Shown: positions 48,567 through 57,023 of the stretch, piece by piece
Position numbering within the stretch: the stretch's first letter is position 1
Layout of the letters: every line of letters starts with the position of its first letter
NCBI RefSeq assembly: GCF_022213065.1
Contig: NZ_JAKLJA010000009.1
Span: 155,964-219,963 of the forward strand
Source: Paraburkholderia tagetis
GTDB taxonomy: Bacteria; Pseudomonadota; Gammaproteobacteria; Burkholderiales; Burkholderiaceae
Reading direction: 5' to 3'
Length of the DNA: 64,000 nt
Notes under the pieces: model-generated
Databases searched by the model: none
Told to the model about the DNA's origin: nothing
What the model saw: the letters and a program-made list of their open reading frames with translations, nothing else
Program-made: the position numbers and the translations under genes

Positions 48567-49250
48567 TTAGAGCGACGTGCCCTTGACGAACGATTCCTTG
48601 CGGCCGCGCATCGTTTCGATACGTTCGGCGATCAGCGCAAGGTCCGCATCGGAGTCGAGCGGGTTCAGATTCTCGACGCCGACGGTCAGCACCGGCGCAC
48701 GGTCGTAATGATAGAAAAATTCGTTATAGCTGTCGCACAACGCCCGCAGGAAGGTGTCGGAGATGTGCTGCTCCGCCGCCACCGCGCGCTTCTGGATACG
48801 TGCATAGAGCGCTTCGGGGCTCGCCTGCAGATACACCACGAGGTCGGGCGCAGGGGCTTCTACACGCAAGCGCGCGGCCAGCGCCTGAAAGAGCGGCAGC
48901 TCTTCTTCGGAGAGCGTCAGGCGCGCGAACAGGTCGTTGCGCTCGGCAAGGAAGTTCGTCACGAGCGGCGTACCGGCGGCGCGCTGCGCGGCCACTTGCT
49001 GCGAGAGATGCTCGCGCTGCAACGCCACGGAGAGTTGCGCGGCCAGCGCGTGGCGCGTCGTATCGCGGTAGAAGCGTTCGAGAAACGGGTTGTCAGCGCG
49101 CGAGCCAAGCAGCGTCTGCATCGACCAGCGCTCGGCCAGCCGTGTCGCGAGCGCGGTCTTGCCCGCGCCGATCGGCCCTTCGATCGCGATGTACTGGAGC
49201 GCGGTGGGGCGTGCGGCCACCGTGGTGGTGAAAGACAGGGGCGTGCTCAT
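48567..49250 (-). CDS. deoxynucleoside kinase family protein
   Basis: 227 residues. P-loop kinase of the dNK/dGK fold: Walker A IEGPIGAGKTALATRLAERW, a DRS-like segment (NFLAERNDLFARLTL) and the arginine-rich lid (ARIQKRAVAAEQ). It would phosphorylate a deoxynucleoside in salvage; specificity cannot be told. The ATG at 49250 overlaps the folK TGA by 4 nt (ATGA), indicating translational coupling; an ATG two codons upstream is less likely. Placement between folK and panB is typical of Burkholderiales. Confidence 0.87.
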   Translation of the reverse strand: MSTPLSFTTTVAARPTALQYIAIEGPIGAGKTALATRLAERWSMQTLLGSRADNPFLERFYRDTTRHALAAQLSVALQREHLSQQVAAQRAAGTPLVTNFLAERNDLFARLTLSEEELPLFQALAARLRVEAPAPDLVVYLQASPEALYARIQKRAVAAEQHISDTFLRALCDSYNEFFYHYDRAPVLTVGVENLNPLDSDADLALIAERIETMRGRKESFVKGTSL

Positions 49251-49888
49251 CGGCAAGTGCCCGGAGCGCGCTGCGACGTGTCGGCGGAGGTGTCGTCAGC
49301 CGGTTTTCCGGTACCAGCGGCAGCACCAGCAGCGGCACCAGCGGCGGCACCAGCGGCGGCACCAGCAGCGACACCAGCACCAGCACCGGACTCGGCGAGG
49401 CACTGGCACAGTGGCTTCATTTTTTCGATGCGCTGTTCCGCGACGGCGGACAAGAAGGTGCTGACCACGCCATGGCCCGGAATGGTGAGTCCGGGATCGA
49501 TCTCGGCGAGCGGCGCGAGCACGAACGCGCGGGCCGTCATGCGTGGATGCGGCACGATCAGGTCGGGCTCGTCGATCACGGCCTCGCCATATAGCAGGAT
49601 GTCGATGTCGAGGGTGCGCGGCGCGTTGCGAAAGGGGCGCTCGCGGCCGAAGTGGTGCTCGATGCGATGGCACAGGCCGAGCAGCTCGCGCACCGAAAGC
49701 CGCGTGTCGAGCTTCACGACGCAGTTGAAATAGTCGTCACCGCCCGCGTCGATGGGCGCGGTGCGGTACAGACTCGATTTGGCGAGCACGGTGATGGTGT
49801 GCTGCTGAGCAAGACACACCACCGCGTCTTTCAGGGTCTGGCGCGCATCCCCCAGATTCGCGCCGATTCCCAGCCAGGCAACCGTCAT
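49247..49888 (-). CDS. folK: 2-amino-4-hydroxy-6-hydroxymethyldihydropteridine pyrophosphokinase FolK
   Basis: 213 residues from MTVAWLGIGANLGDARQTL. Transfers pyrophosphate from ATP to the pterin in folate synthesis. The catalytic domain (about residues 1-165) has SSLYRTAPID, FRNAPRTLDIDILLYG and VPHPRMTARAFVLAPLAEI. About 48 extra residues at the C-terminus include a Gly/Ala repeat (AAGAAAGAAAGA) from a 12-bp DNA repeat. The stop overlaps the next gene by 4 nt. It follows pcnB by 66 nt. Confidence 0.95.
   Translation of the reverse strand: MTVAWLGIGANLGDARQTLKDAVVCLAQQHTITVLAKSSLYRTAPIDAGGDDYFNCVVKLDTRLSVRELLGLCHRIEHHFGRERPFRNAPRTLDIDILLYGEAVIDEPDLIVPHPRMTARAFVLAPLAEIDPGLTIPGHGVVSTFLSAVAEQRIEKMKPLCQCLAESGAGAGVAAGAAAGAAAGAAAGAAAGTGKPADDTSADTSQRAPGTCR
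49312..49388. repeat. 12-bp-unit tandem repeat in the folK 3' end
   Basis: About six imperfect copies of a 12-bp unit, GGCACCAGCGGC, with point changes (some copies CACCAGCAGC). In the folK frame each unit encodes AGAA-like tetrapeptides. Being in frame (12 bp = 4 codons), gain or loss of units would only change tail length. Confidence 0.8.
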
Positions 49889-49954
49889 GGCTTCAGTTCC
49901 TGTGTTGCGCAAAGGCATTCGATATACCTGCACGGGGCTGCGTACTGCATGGCT

Positions 49955-51583
49955 TCAGTCCTCGTGCGGCTCGTCGTTGCCCCCGCCGTAGGTGGATGCC
50001 GCTGCGGCGCTTTCGGCACCCGCTGCGGCTTCGCCCGTCTTGCGGTTCTTTGCGCCGCCGCGACGGCGGCGCTTGCGCGGCGCGCGCTCCTTGCTGCCGC
50101 CCTGGGCGAGCAGCGTCTCGCGTGCGGCCGGGTCGCCGCTGATGAAGTCGGTCCACCATTGGCCGACTTCGGCGTCGAGCTCGCCCGATTCGCAGCGCAG
50201 CAGGAGGAAATCATACCCCGCTCTGAATCTCGGGTGTTCCAGCAGCTTGATCGCGCTGCGGCCCCGCTTTTCGAGGCGCAGTTGCAGGCCCCAGATCTCG
50301 CGCATGTCCGACGAGTAGCGGCGATGGATCGCGAGTTTTTCCGTCTGCGCGTCGATCACGTCGTCCATTGCACGATGCAGCGCCGGCACCGGGAAATCGC
50401 CCTCGGCCGTGTATTGTTGCAGGCGCTGCTGCACGTCGTGCCACAGCAGCGTGGCGAACAGGAAGCCCGGCGAGACCGGCTTGCCCGCGCGCACGCGCGC
50501 GTCGGTGTTCGAGAGCGCGAGCGTGATGAAGCGCTCGCCTTGCGGTTGCTCGAGAATCACGTCGAGCAAGGGCAGCAGACCGTGGTGCAAGCCTTCCTTG
50601 CGCAGCCACTTGAGACACTCGAGCGCGTGACCCGAGAGCAGCAGCTTGAGCATTTCGTCGAACAGACGCGCGGCCGGCACATTGTTGATGAGGTCCGCGA
50701 GCTCCAGGATCGGCGCGCGCGTATGCTCTTCGATCTCGAAGCCGAGCTTCGCCGCGAAACGCACCACGCGCATCATGCGCACCGGGTCTTCGCGGTAGCG
50801 CGTGGCCGGGTCGCCGATCATGCGCAACAGGCGCGCGCGCATGTCGGCCATGCCGTTGTGATAGTCGAGCACCGTCTGCGTGGACGGATCGTAGTACATC
50901 GCGTTGATCGTGAAGTCGCGGCGCGTGGCGTCTTCGTGCTGCTCGCCCCAGACGTTGTCGCGCAGCACGCGGCCGCTCGCGTCCACGGCGTGGGTCTTGC
51001 GGTCGAGCTCGTCGCGGCGCAGGCGCTTCGCGGGCGCGGCGTCGGCCGGCGCAGCAGGGGCGGCCGGGGCGTCCACGAGCGCGCGGAAGGTCGAGACCTC
51101 GATGATCTCCTGGCCGAACTGCACGTGCACGATCTGGAAGCGCCGGCCGATGATGCGGGCGCGGCGGAACAGCTTCTGCACCTGGTCGGGCGTGGCGTCG
51201 GTGGCGACGTCGAAGTCCTTGGGCGCGATGCCGAGCAGCAGATCGCGCACCGCGCCGCCCACGATGAACGCGCGAAAGCCCGCTTGCTGCAGGCCATCGG
51301 TCACGCGCACGGCGTTGCGGGAGATGAGCGAGGGATCGATGCCGTGGATGTCGGCGGAGAGGACGATGGGCGTGGCCGGATCGCCGACGCCCTTGCCCGC
51401 GCGGGGCTTGGGCGTCTTCTTCGCGGTGACCGTCTTGCGGCGCGGGCGGCCAGTGGCTTCGTCTGCGGCTTCGCTGTCATGCGATGCCGCGGCCAGTGCT
51501 GTGTCGCTGTTGCCGGTAGCGGCGCCTTGCGTTGCGGAGGCGTCGTCCTGGCCGAACAGCTTGCGGATGAATTTCTTGATCAC
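49955..51583 (-). CDS. pcnB: poly(A) polymerase PcnB
   Basis: 542 residues. Adds 3' poly(A) tails that promote RNA decay. The nucleotidyltransferase head has FIVGGAVRDLLLGIAPKDFDVATDATPD (GG and DxD), followed by RRDFTINAMYY and the DPATRYREDPVRMMRVVRFAAKLGF signature. A charged N-terminal tail (about 70 residues, RPRRKTVTAKKTPKPRAGKG) and a basic C-terminal tail (RKRRRRGGAKNRK) probably bind RNA. The poly(A)-polymerase rather than CCA-adding assignment rests on length and tails. The ATG overlaps the HAD-gene TGA by 4 nt. Confidence 0.92.
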   Translation of the reverse strand: MIKKFIRKLFGQDDASATQGAATGNSDTALAAASHDSEAADEATGRPRRKTVTAKKTPKPRAGKGVGDPATPIVLSADIHGIDPSLISRNAVRVTDGLQQAGFRAFIVGGAVRDLLLGIAPKDFDVATDATPDQVQKLFRRARIIGRRFQIVHVQFGQEIIEVSTFRALVDAPAAPAAPADAAPAKRLRRDELDRKTHAVDASGRVLRDNVWGEQHEDATRRDFTINAMYYDPSTQTVLDYHNGMADMRARLLRMIGDPATRYREDPVRMMRVVRFAAKLGFEIEEHTRAPILELADLINNVPAARLFDEMLKLLLSGHALECLKWLRKEGLHHGLLPLLDVILEQPQGERFITLALSNTDARVRAGKPVSPGFLFATLLWHDVQQRLQQYTAEGDFPVPALHRAMDDVIDAQTEKLAIHRRYSSDMREIWGLQLRLEKRGRSAIKLLEHPRFRAGYDFLLLRCESGELDAEVGQWWTDFISGDPAARETLLAQGGSKERAPRKRRRRGGAKNRKTGEAAAGAESAAAASTYGGGNDEPHED

Positions 51584-52266
51584 GATGCCTGGAACAAATC
51601 GAGGATGCGCCAGCCTGCTTTTTGCGCGTGGGCGCGCAGGGTGTCGTCGGGGTTGGTCGCGATCGGGTCGGTGACTTTTTCGAGCAGCGGAATGTCGTTG
51701 TGCGAGTCGCTATAGAAGTAGCTGTGCTCGAAGTCGGACCAGCGCTTGCCGAGCGAAGCAAGCCATGCCTCCACACGCAGGATCTTGCCTTCGCGGTAGC
51801 TCGGCGTGCCCGTCGGGCGGCCGGTGAAGGCCGACGCCGGATGGCCGTCGACGGTTTCGACTTCGCAGCCGATCAGCTTGTCCACGCCGAACACCTCGGC
51901 GATGGGCGCCGTGATGAACTCGTTGGTGGCCGTGACCACGCAGCAGAGATCGCCCGCTTCCTTGTGCTGTTGCACGAGTTCGACGGCGGCCGGCAGGATG
52001 GTCGGCTTGATGACCTCGTGCATGTACTGGTCGTGCCATTCCTTCAACTGCGCGCGCGAATACTTCGCGAGCGGCGTGAGCATGGCGACGAGATACGCGT
52101 GGATGTCGAGCTGGCCGGCCTTGTAGTCGGCGTAGAAGCGGTCGTTCTGCTCGGCGAAGCGCTCGGCGTCGACAATGCCGAGCTTCACCATGAAGCGGCC
52201 CCATTCGTGGTCGCTGTCGGTGGGGATCAGCGTGTGATCGAGATCGAAAAGTGCAAGATTAGCCAT
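51580..52266 (-). CDS. HAD-superfamily phosphatase, subfamily IB (SerB-like)
   Basis: 228 residues. Start MANLALFDLDHTLIPTDSDHEW carries HAD motif I DLDHT. Motif II is VVTATNEF, a lysine lies in SYREGKILRVEAWL, and motif III is FYSDSHNDIPLLE. The fold is that of phosphoserine phosphatase-like enzymes, but substrate is unknown; a histidinol-phosphate or phosphoserine phosphatase role is possible. Its TGA overlaps the pcnB ATG, and it follows hda by 11 nt, so hda - this gene - pcnB - folK form one minus-strand operon. Confidence 0.9.
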   Translation of the reverse strand: MANLALFDLDHTLIPTDSDHEWGRFMVKLGIVDAERFAEQNDRFYADYKAGQLDIHAYLVAMLTPLAKYSRAQLKEWHDQYMHEVIKPTILPAAVELVQQHKEAGDLCCVVTATNEFITAPIAEVFGVDKLIGCEVETVDGHPASAFTGRPTGTPSYREGKILRVEAWLASLGKRWSDFEHSYFYSDSHNDIPLLEKVTDPIATNPDDTLRAHAQKAGWRILDLFQAS

Positions 52267-52277
52267 GGGCGCTCATT

Positions 52278-53846
52278 TTACTTGAAGCGGGTAAAGCCGT
52301 TGCCGGTACCGGCTGCGGCCGGCGAGGCGGGGCGCTCCGGGTGTTTCGGGTCTTCTGGGCTTTCCGGTCTTTCCGGGTTTTTCTGGCGCTGGGGCCCGGA
52401 ATCGGATTGCGGTGCGTCCGGAGACGCGGAGGACGTTTCGGACGATGGCGCCGACGGCGGCGTGTTCGCCGCCGTGGGCCCGGTGGGCGGATTCGCGTGC
52501 GCAGCGCCGGGCGATGCCGGATCGGTGGACGTGGTGGAGCCGGCAGGATCGGCGACGGTCGGGGCGCTCGCGGGATCGGCGGGAGGATCGAGGTCGCCGT
52601 TGAGCTCGCCGCTCATTTCGTTGCTCACGTCGGCGTTGACCTCGCCCTGGAGCTCGGCGCCCAGTTCACGGTGGACGACGTCGCGGAATCTGGCCCCCAG
52701 TTCACCTTCGACGTTGTCGGTCGGCGGCTGGAACGGCGGGGGGCCGAGCGGCGCGCGCGGTTGCAGGGCTGGAGCCTTCGGTGCTTCGTAGGCGGCGCCG
52801 GGCGCCCCGGTGCTCGAGCCGGTGTCCGCAGCTATGGATGCGGCCGTGGGTCCAGCCGTGGATCCAGCGTGCGGGGTGTCCTGAGACGGGAACAATTCCA
52901 GTTCGACGCCGCGGGCGACGTCTTGCTCACCCGTGCCAGCAGGCGCATCGGCAAGATCCGCTGGCTTGGCAGCACTGCGGTCTTGGGCCGCGGTGCTCCC
53001 GCCTGCTTCGTCCGGAAGCGTGGCGGGTGTTGCGCCGCCGCTGCGCGGGGCGGCCGCGTTATTCTCGCCATCGGGCGTGAATGTATCGACGCCCGGCAAA
53101 TCGACGCCCAGCGTATCGGCATCCGGGATATCGACGCCCGACTCATCCTCTCCCGTCGCGAGCATCGTGCGCAGCAGCGGCAGCGTCACCGCGCGCTTTT
53201 GCTCGAGCGAGAAGCGGTCGAGCGCGTCGAGCAGGCGCATGAGGCTCGGCATGTCGCGCCGGAAGTGCGTGAGCAGGTAGGCGGGCACGTCGTCGGCGAG
53301 ATTGATGCCGCGCTCGCGTGCCGCCTGCTTGAGCACGGCGGCCTTGCCGGCGTCCGAGAGCGGCGTGAGGTGGAACACGAGGCCCCAGCCGAGGCGCGTG
53401 CGCAGGTCCTCGCGCACCGCGAGACCCATCGGCGGCGCGTTGCCAGTGGCGACGAGCGCCGTGTTCGGGTGCGAGCGCACCTCGTTAAAGAGATTGAACA
53501 GGGCGATCTGCTGGGCGCCCGAGAGCGAGTCGCAGTCGTCGACGGCGTAAATCGGCACGCGCGGATCGAACGTGAAAGCGGCGAGACCGCTCTTCGGCCC
53601 GATATAGCGCACGCGGCCGGGCGGCGTCTCGAACGCGAGCGCGTGCAGCAGGTGCGAGCGGCCGTTGCCGGGCTCCCCCCAGATGTAGAACGTGCGGTCG
53701 ACCTTCGGGTCGACGGCCGCGCTCGCGGCGAGCGCGGCGTCGAGCCCGCGCAGCCGCGCGACCAGCTCCGCATTGGCGCCGGTGTGGAAGTTGTCGAAGG
53801 TCGATGGCGGCGGGGTGCCGAGATCGAGCGTTAGCTGTCGCTGCAC
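52278..53846 (-). CDS. hda: DnaA regulatory inactivator Hda with a long C-terminal extension
   Basis: 522 residues from GTG at 53846 (VQRQLTLDLGTPPPSTFDNF), about twice the usual 230-250. Hda with the beta clamp stimulates ATP hydrolysis by DnaA after initiation. The first 230 residues are a normal Hda: clamp-binding QLTLDL near the N-terminus, P-loop remnant WGEPGNGRSHLLHAL, DDCDSLSG and the arginine-finger helix. Residues 231-522 are Ala/Pro/Ser/Asp/Gly-rich with no recognisable domain; one short stretch (ELGARFRDVVHRELGAELQGEV) is amphipathic. The frame remains open to the TAA at 52278. Divergent from purM. Confidence 0.9.
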   Translation of the reverse strand: MQRQLTLDLGTPPPSTFDNFHTGANAELVARLRGLDAALAASAAVDPKVDRTFYIWGEPGNGRSHLLHALAFETPPGRVRYIGPKSGLAAFTFDPRVPIYAVDDCDSLSGAQQIALFNLFNEVRSHPNTALVATGNAPPMGLAVREDLRTRLGWGLVFHLTPLSDAGKAAVLKQAARERGINLADDVPAYLLTHFRRDMPSLMRLLDALDRFSLEQKRAVTLPLLRTMLATGEDESGVDIPDADTLGVDLPGVDTFTPDGENNAAAPRSGGATPATLPDEAGGSTAAQDRSAAKPADLADAPAGTGEQDVARGVELELFPSQDTPHAGSTAGPTAASIAADTGSSTGAPGAAYEAPKAPALQPRAPLGPPPFQPPTDNVEGELGARFRDVVHRELGAELQGEVNADVSNEMSGELNGDLDPPADPASAPTVADPAGSTTSTDPASPGAAHANPPTGPTAANTPPSAPSSETSSASPDAPQSDSGPQRQKNPERPESPEDPKHPERPASPAAAGTGNGFTRFK

Positions 53847-54072
53847 GGTGTGTCTGGCCGAAGGTCTGTCAGTTCCTGTGGCGCGCGGCCCACACGAAGG
53901 CCCCGCGCCGATATCGCTTGAAAATAGGTATGTTCGGCGACAAAACGTGGTCTCCGGTTGGCGGGCCCGCTCCGCTACTACCAAAATACTCGCGCATACC
54001 CACGTGCGGGGCGGCAGCGAGGCGCCATCAATCGGTTAAAATCGCATTTTACCGACCTTCTGCCTCTTCCCC

Positions 54073-55134
54073 ATGAATCAACCGAAATCCGGCCCCGCTA
54101 ATCAGGAGCAAGGGCTCTCCTACCGCGACGCAGGCGTGGACATCGACGCGGGCGACGCGCTCGTCGACCGCATCAAGCCCTTTGCGAAGAAGACCCTGCG
54201 CGACGGCGTGATGGGCGGCATCGGCGGATTCGGTGCGCTCTTCGAAGTGCCGAAAAAGTACAAGGAGCCCGTGCTCGTCTCGGGCACCGACGGCGTGGGC
54301 ACCAAGCTGCGCCTCGCGTTTCATCTGAACAAACACGATACGGTTGGCCAGGATCTCGTCGCGATGAGCGTAAACGACATCCTCGTGCAGGGCGCCGAGC
54401 CGCTGTTCTTCCTCGACTACTTCGCATGCGGCAAGCTGGACGTCGATACGGCGGCCACGGTCGTCAAGGGCATCGCGCAGGGCTGCGAGCTTTCGGGCTG
54501 CGCGCTGATCGGCGGCGAAACGGCGGAAATGCCGGGCATGTACCCCGATGGCGAATACGACCTGGCCGGCTTCGCGGTTGGCGCGGTGGAGAAGAGCAAG
54601 ATCATCGACGGCAGCACGATCGTCCCCGGCGACGTGGTGCTGGGCCTGGCTTCCAGCGGCATCCATTCGAACGGCTTCTCGCTCGTGCGCAAGATCATCG
54701 AGCGCGCGAATCCGGACATGAACGCCGACTTCGACGGCCGCTCGCTCGCTGACGCGCTCATGGCGCCCACGCGCATCTACGTGAAGCCGCTGCTCAAGCT
54801 GATGGAAACCATCACCGTGAAGGGCATGGCGCACATCACCGGCGGCGGTCTGGTGGAGAACATTCCGCGCGTGCTGCGCGAAGGGCTCACGGCCGAGCTG
54901 AATCATGCGGCATGGCCGCTGCCGCCGCTGTTCTCGTGGCTGCAAAAGCATGGCGGCGTGGCCGATGCGGAAATGCACCGCGTGTTCAACTGCGGTATCG
55001 GCATGGCCGTGATCGTGGCGGCGGATCAGGCCGATGCGGCGGCTTCGCTGCTGGCTGCTGCGGGTGAGCAGGTCTGGAAGATTGGTGTGGTGCGTGAGAG
55101 CAAGGAAGGCGAGGCGCAGACGGTGGTGGTCTAA
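54073..55134 (+). CDS. purM: phosphoribosylformylglycinamidine cyclo-ligase PurM
   Basis: 353 residues. AIR synthetase, the fifth step of purine synthesis. Characteristic motifs: [80 protein letters not shown] and [16 protein letters not shown]. The ATG at 54073 gives [17 protein letters not shown]. Divergent from hda; ends at a perfect terminator. Confidence 0.97.
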   Translation: MNQPKSGPANQEQGLSYRDAGVDIDAGDALVDRIKPFAKKTLRDGVMGGIGGFGALFEVPKKYKEPVLVSGTDGVGTKLRLAFHLNKHDTVGQDLVAMSVNDILVQGAEPLFFLDYFACGKLDVDTAATVVKGIAQGCELSGCALIGGETAEMPGMYPDGEYDLAGFAVGAVEKSKIIDGSTIVPGDVVLGLASSGIHSNGFSLVRKIIERANPDMNADFDGRSLADALMAPTRIYVKPLLKLMETITVKGMAHITGGGLVENIPRVLREGLTAELNHAAWPLPPLFSWLQKHGGVADAEMHRVFNCGIGMAVIVAADQADAAASLLAAAGEQVWKIGVVRESKEGEAQTVVV

Positions 55135-55160
55135 GCGGCTTGCACCATAAGCACCATAAG

Positions 55161-55189
55161 AAATGGCCAGCGCAACGCTGGCCATTTTT
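55161..55189 (+). terminator. intrinsic terminator of purM
   Basis: AAATGGCCAGCG, loop CAA, CGCTGGCCATTT then TT: perfect 12-bp stem and T-run. The A-tract on its other side can also stop the crp-like gene arriving from the right. Confidence 0.9.
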
Positions 55190-55230
55190 GTTTGTAGCGT
55201 GCGCGCCTTGCCCCGCGCGCTGATTTACAT

Positions 55231-55905
55231 TCAGGCGCTTGCTAGCAGATGCAGCGCGGCGCGGTCCCGTATGCGGATCGCCCGGCCTTCCCGCTTGACG
55301 ATGCCGCGCTTTTCGAGCGATGAGATCACGCGCGAGACCGTCTCGCGGCTTACCTTCGCCATGGCCGCGATCGTGCTCTGATTGGGCAGTTCGACGAGAG
55401 AGAGATCGCCCGATACTCGTTCGCCGATGGTCGCCTCGATCACGGCGGACACGCGTGCGCCGGCGCGCGACTGGCTGCGTGCGCTGCGCGACGCAGCGAG
55501 ACCCATATAGCGCCTCGCCATCAGACTGTTCAGTGCACGCGCGACGTCGGGGTCATTGAGTAGCTGACGCGCGTGCGCACGGTCGAGGAGGCCAACCACA
55601 CTGTCCTTGGCCGCAGCCAGGTTGGCCCACACCGGCACGCGGTTGAGGATTGAAATTTCTCCCGCGCATTCGCGGCAATGGACGACGCTCACCGGGATCT
55701 CGATTCCATCCTCGGAGTACGTCGATACGCGCAACTGGCCTTCGAGGAGAAAGACGAGCGGCGCCTGCGCATCCCCCTGAAAGCAGATGTATTCGCCCTC
55801 CTTGACGCTTGCAACCTTGGTGAATTTGGCTGCAAGATCAACGACTTCGTCTCGTGCATTGCAAAGCAGAATCTGGTGTTTCAATACTTCGTAGTTGGCA
55901 TTCAT
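55231..55905 (-). CDS. Crp/Fnr-family transcription regulator (first copy)
   Basis: 224 residues. An N-terminal cyclic-nucleotide-binding-type beta-barrel (about 20-120: VKEGEYICFQGDAQAPLVFLLEGQLRVSTY) leads into a C-terminal helix-turn-helix whose recognition helix reads VSRETVSRVISSLEKRGIV. The Arg-Glu-x3-Arg pattern is that of CRP proteins that bind TGTGA. The four N-terminal Cys of FNR are not in the FNR arrangement (here C15, C41, C77, C80), so an FNR-type Fe-S cluster is unlikely. Ligand unknown. It lies just before the long intergenic region and the secreted-protein gene whose promoter carries such a site. Confidence 0.9.
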   Translation of the reverse strand: MNANYEVLKHQILLCNARDEVVDLAAKFTKVASVKEGEYICFQGDAQAPLVFLLEGQLRVSTYSEDGIEIPVSVVHCRECAGEISILNRVPVWANLAAAKDSVVGLLDRAHARQLLNDPDVARALNSLMARRYMGLAASRSARSQSRAGARVSAVIEATIGERVSGDLSLVELPNQSTIAAMAKVSRETVSRVISSLEKRGIVKREGRAIRIRDRAALHLLASA

Positions 55906-56632
55906 TTCCTATGGCATCGAAAATCGCTAGCTAAGTGCATGAGCATTCGCTGGCTTTTTCGTGCTCCCCTCGGATGGTCCGATTATTTTATTTGGTCAAC
56001 ATTCTGATTGGCACAACTATGTAATATTTGGTGGCTCTGGGTTTAGATTTGGCTCCTCGGGTATTGTTCGGCTCGGTCTTTTCGGGTGCTGTGTCGATTA
56101 AATGGGGGTGAATTTAATGTGACAAACGCATTACAGTTTGATCGGCGGCCAGATGTTGTTGAGCATGAGCATTGGCTCATGCACCCACATTTCCCCCAAA
56201 AAACTTGCAAGCATATGGTCGCCATACTGCCCACGAATTCCAGCGCCCAATTTCTGCTTGCCTCCCTGGTCTTAGGGCGGCGTTCCAACGGTACATCTGA
56301 AATCTTGCTGGTTCTTATCTTCAATGACCGGCGAATGCCATCTCCTGCAACGGGATAAATATAGCAGGTCGAAGAAATTTCTTCAGCCGTCTAATCTGTC
56401 GATTGAGATGAAAAAATAGCTGCCAGGCAGTTGATGATTTCTGCACCTTTGCAAGGTTTTTGTGACGATAACGTTTGCGAAGTTGAAAAACGACATGTTT
56501 TGTTGCGGTTACAACGACATCGACTCGTGGAAGCAGGGCAAACGTTTGCGATAAATTTAGATCATCACCTAATGTGCATTGCATGGAGGCTGTGGTTTGC
56601 GTGACGAACGGCTCACAGGCTGTTGTGGCAAT
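55906..56632. other. AT-rich intergenic region without a recognisable gene
   Basis: 727 nt clearly richer in A and T than the flanking genome. Short frames on both strands (for example 56086-56358 plus, 56321-56647 minus) show no family motif, poor codon bias and no convincing ribosome-binding sites. Repeated GTTTGCG elements occur near 56470 and 56550. A pair GTGAC...GCTCAC at 56600-56616 is CRP-like but with 8-nt spacing. Probably regulatory DNA plus decayed sequence. Confidence 0.6.
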
Positions 56633-56682
56633 TGTGATGGCCGTCACAGAATTACCTATTCGCGCCGTTTAGAATGGGCGGC
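56633..56682 (+). promoter_or_regulatory. CRP-like class II promoter of the secreted repeat protein
   Basis: TGTGA-TGGCCG-TCACA at 56633-56648, inside the longer palindrome AATTGTGA...TCACAGAATT, is a perfect 5-6-5 CRP-type site. TAGAAT at 56670-56675 is a -10 box, giving a start near 56682, so the site is centred at -41.5, the class II activator position. The predicted 5' leader is about 340 nt and includes GGCCCCC-CTAT-GGGGC near 56685. Confidence 0.6.
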
Positions 56683-57023
56683 CCCCTATGGGGCAGCCAT
56701 GTAACACCCGAGCAGCAAGCCGTCGGTCCCATTAAACCGGGGTTGACGGCCCATCTCCCTGGCCTCTGCCTGTCTGCCGTTCGGCAACCGATTAGTTATC
56801 CTGCGCGTCAAGACGGCAACATAAATGCGTCGCAAGGAATTTTCGGTTTTGTGCGTGCGATCACATTTTGCCTTATTCACACATCTGACAATTCAGCCTC
56901 GTTCCGGCTCGTCCGGGGCTGGCATTGTCGATCGCTACTTGGATTGGCTTGCCTTGATTGGCGCCCGCATTGCGGCGCCGAGACATTAATCGGCAATAAC
57001 AGACCTTTTTGGGGTGTTCAAAC

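Noticed and set aside
56600..56616. A second CRP-like site next to the perfect one
   Set aside because: The GTGA and TCAC arms are 8 nt apart instead of 6, so it is not counted as a site.
56086..56647. Short frames on both strands in the AT-rich gap
   Set aside because: No recognisable family, no ribosome-binding sites, and Cys/Trp-rich composition unlike genuine proteins here; more likely decayed or regulatory DNA.
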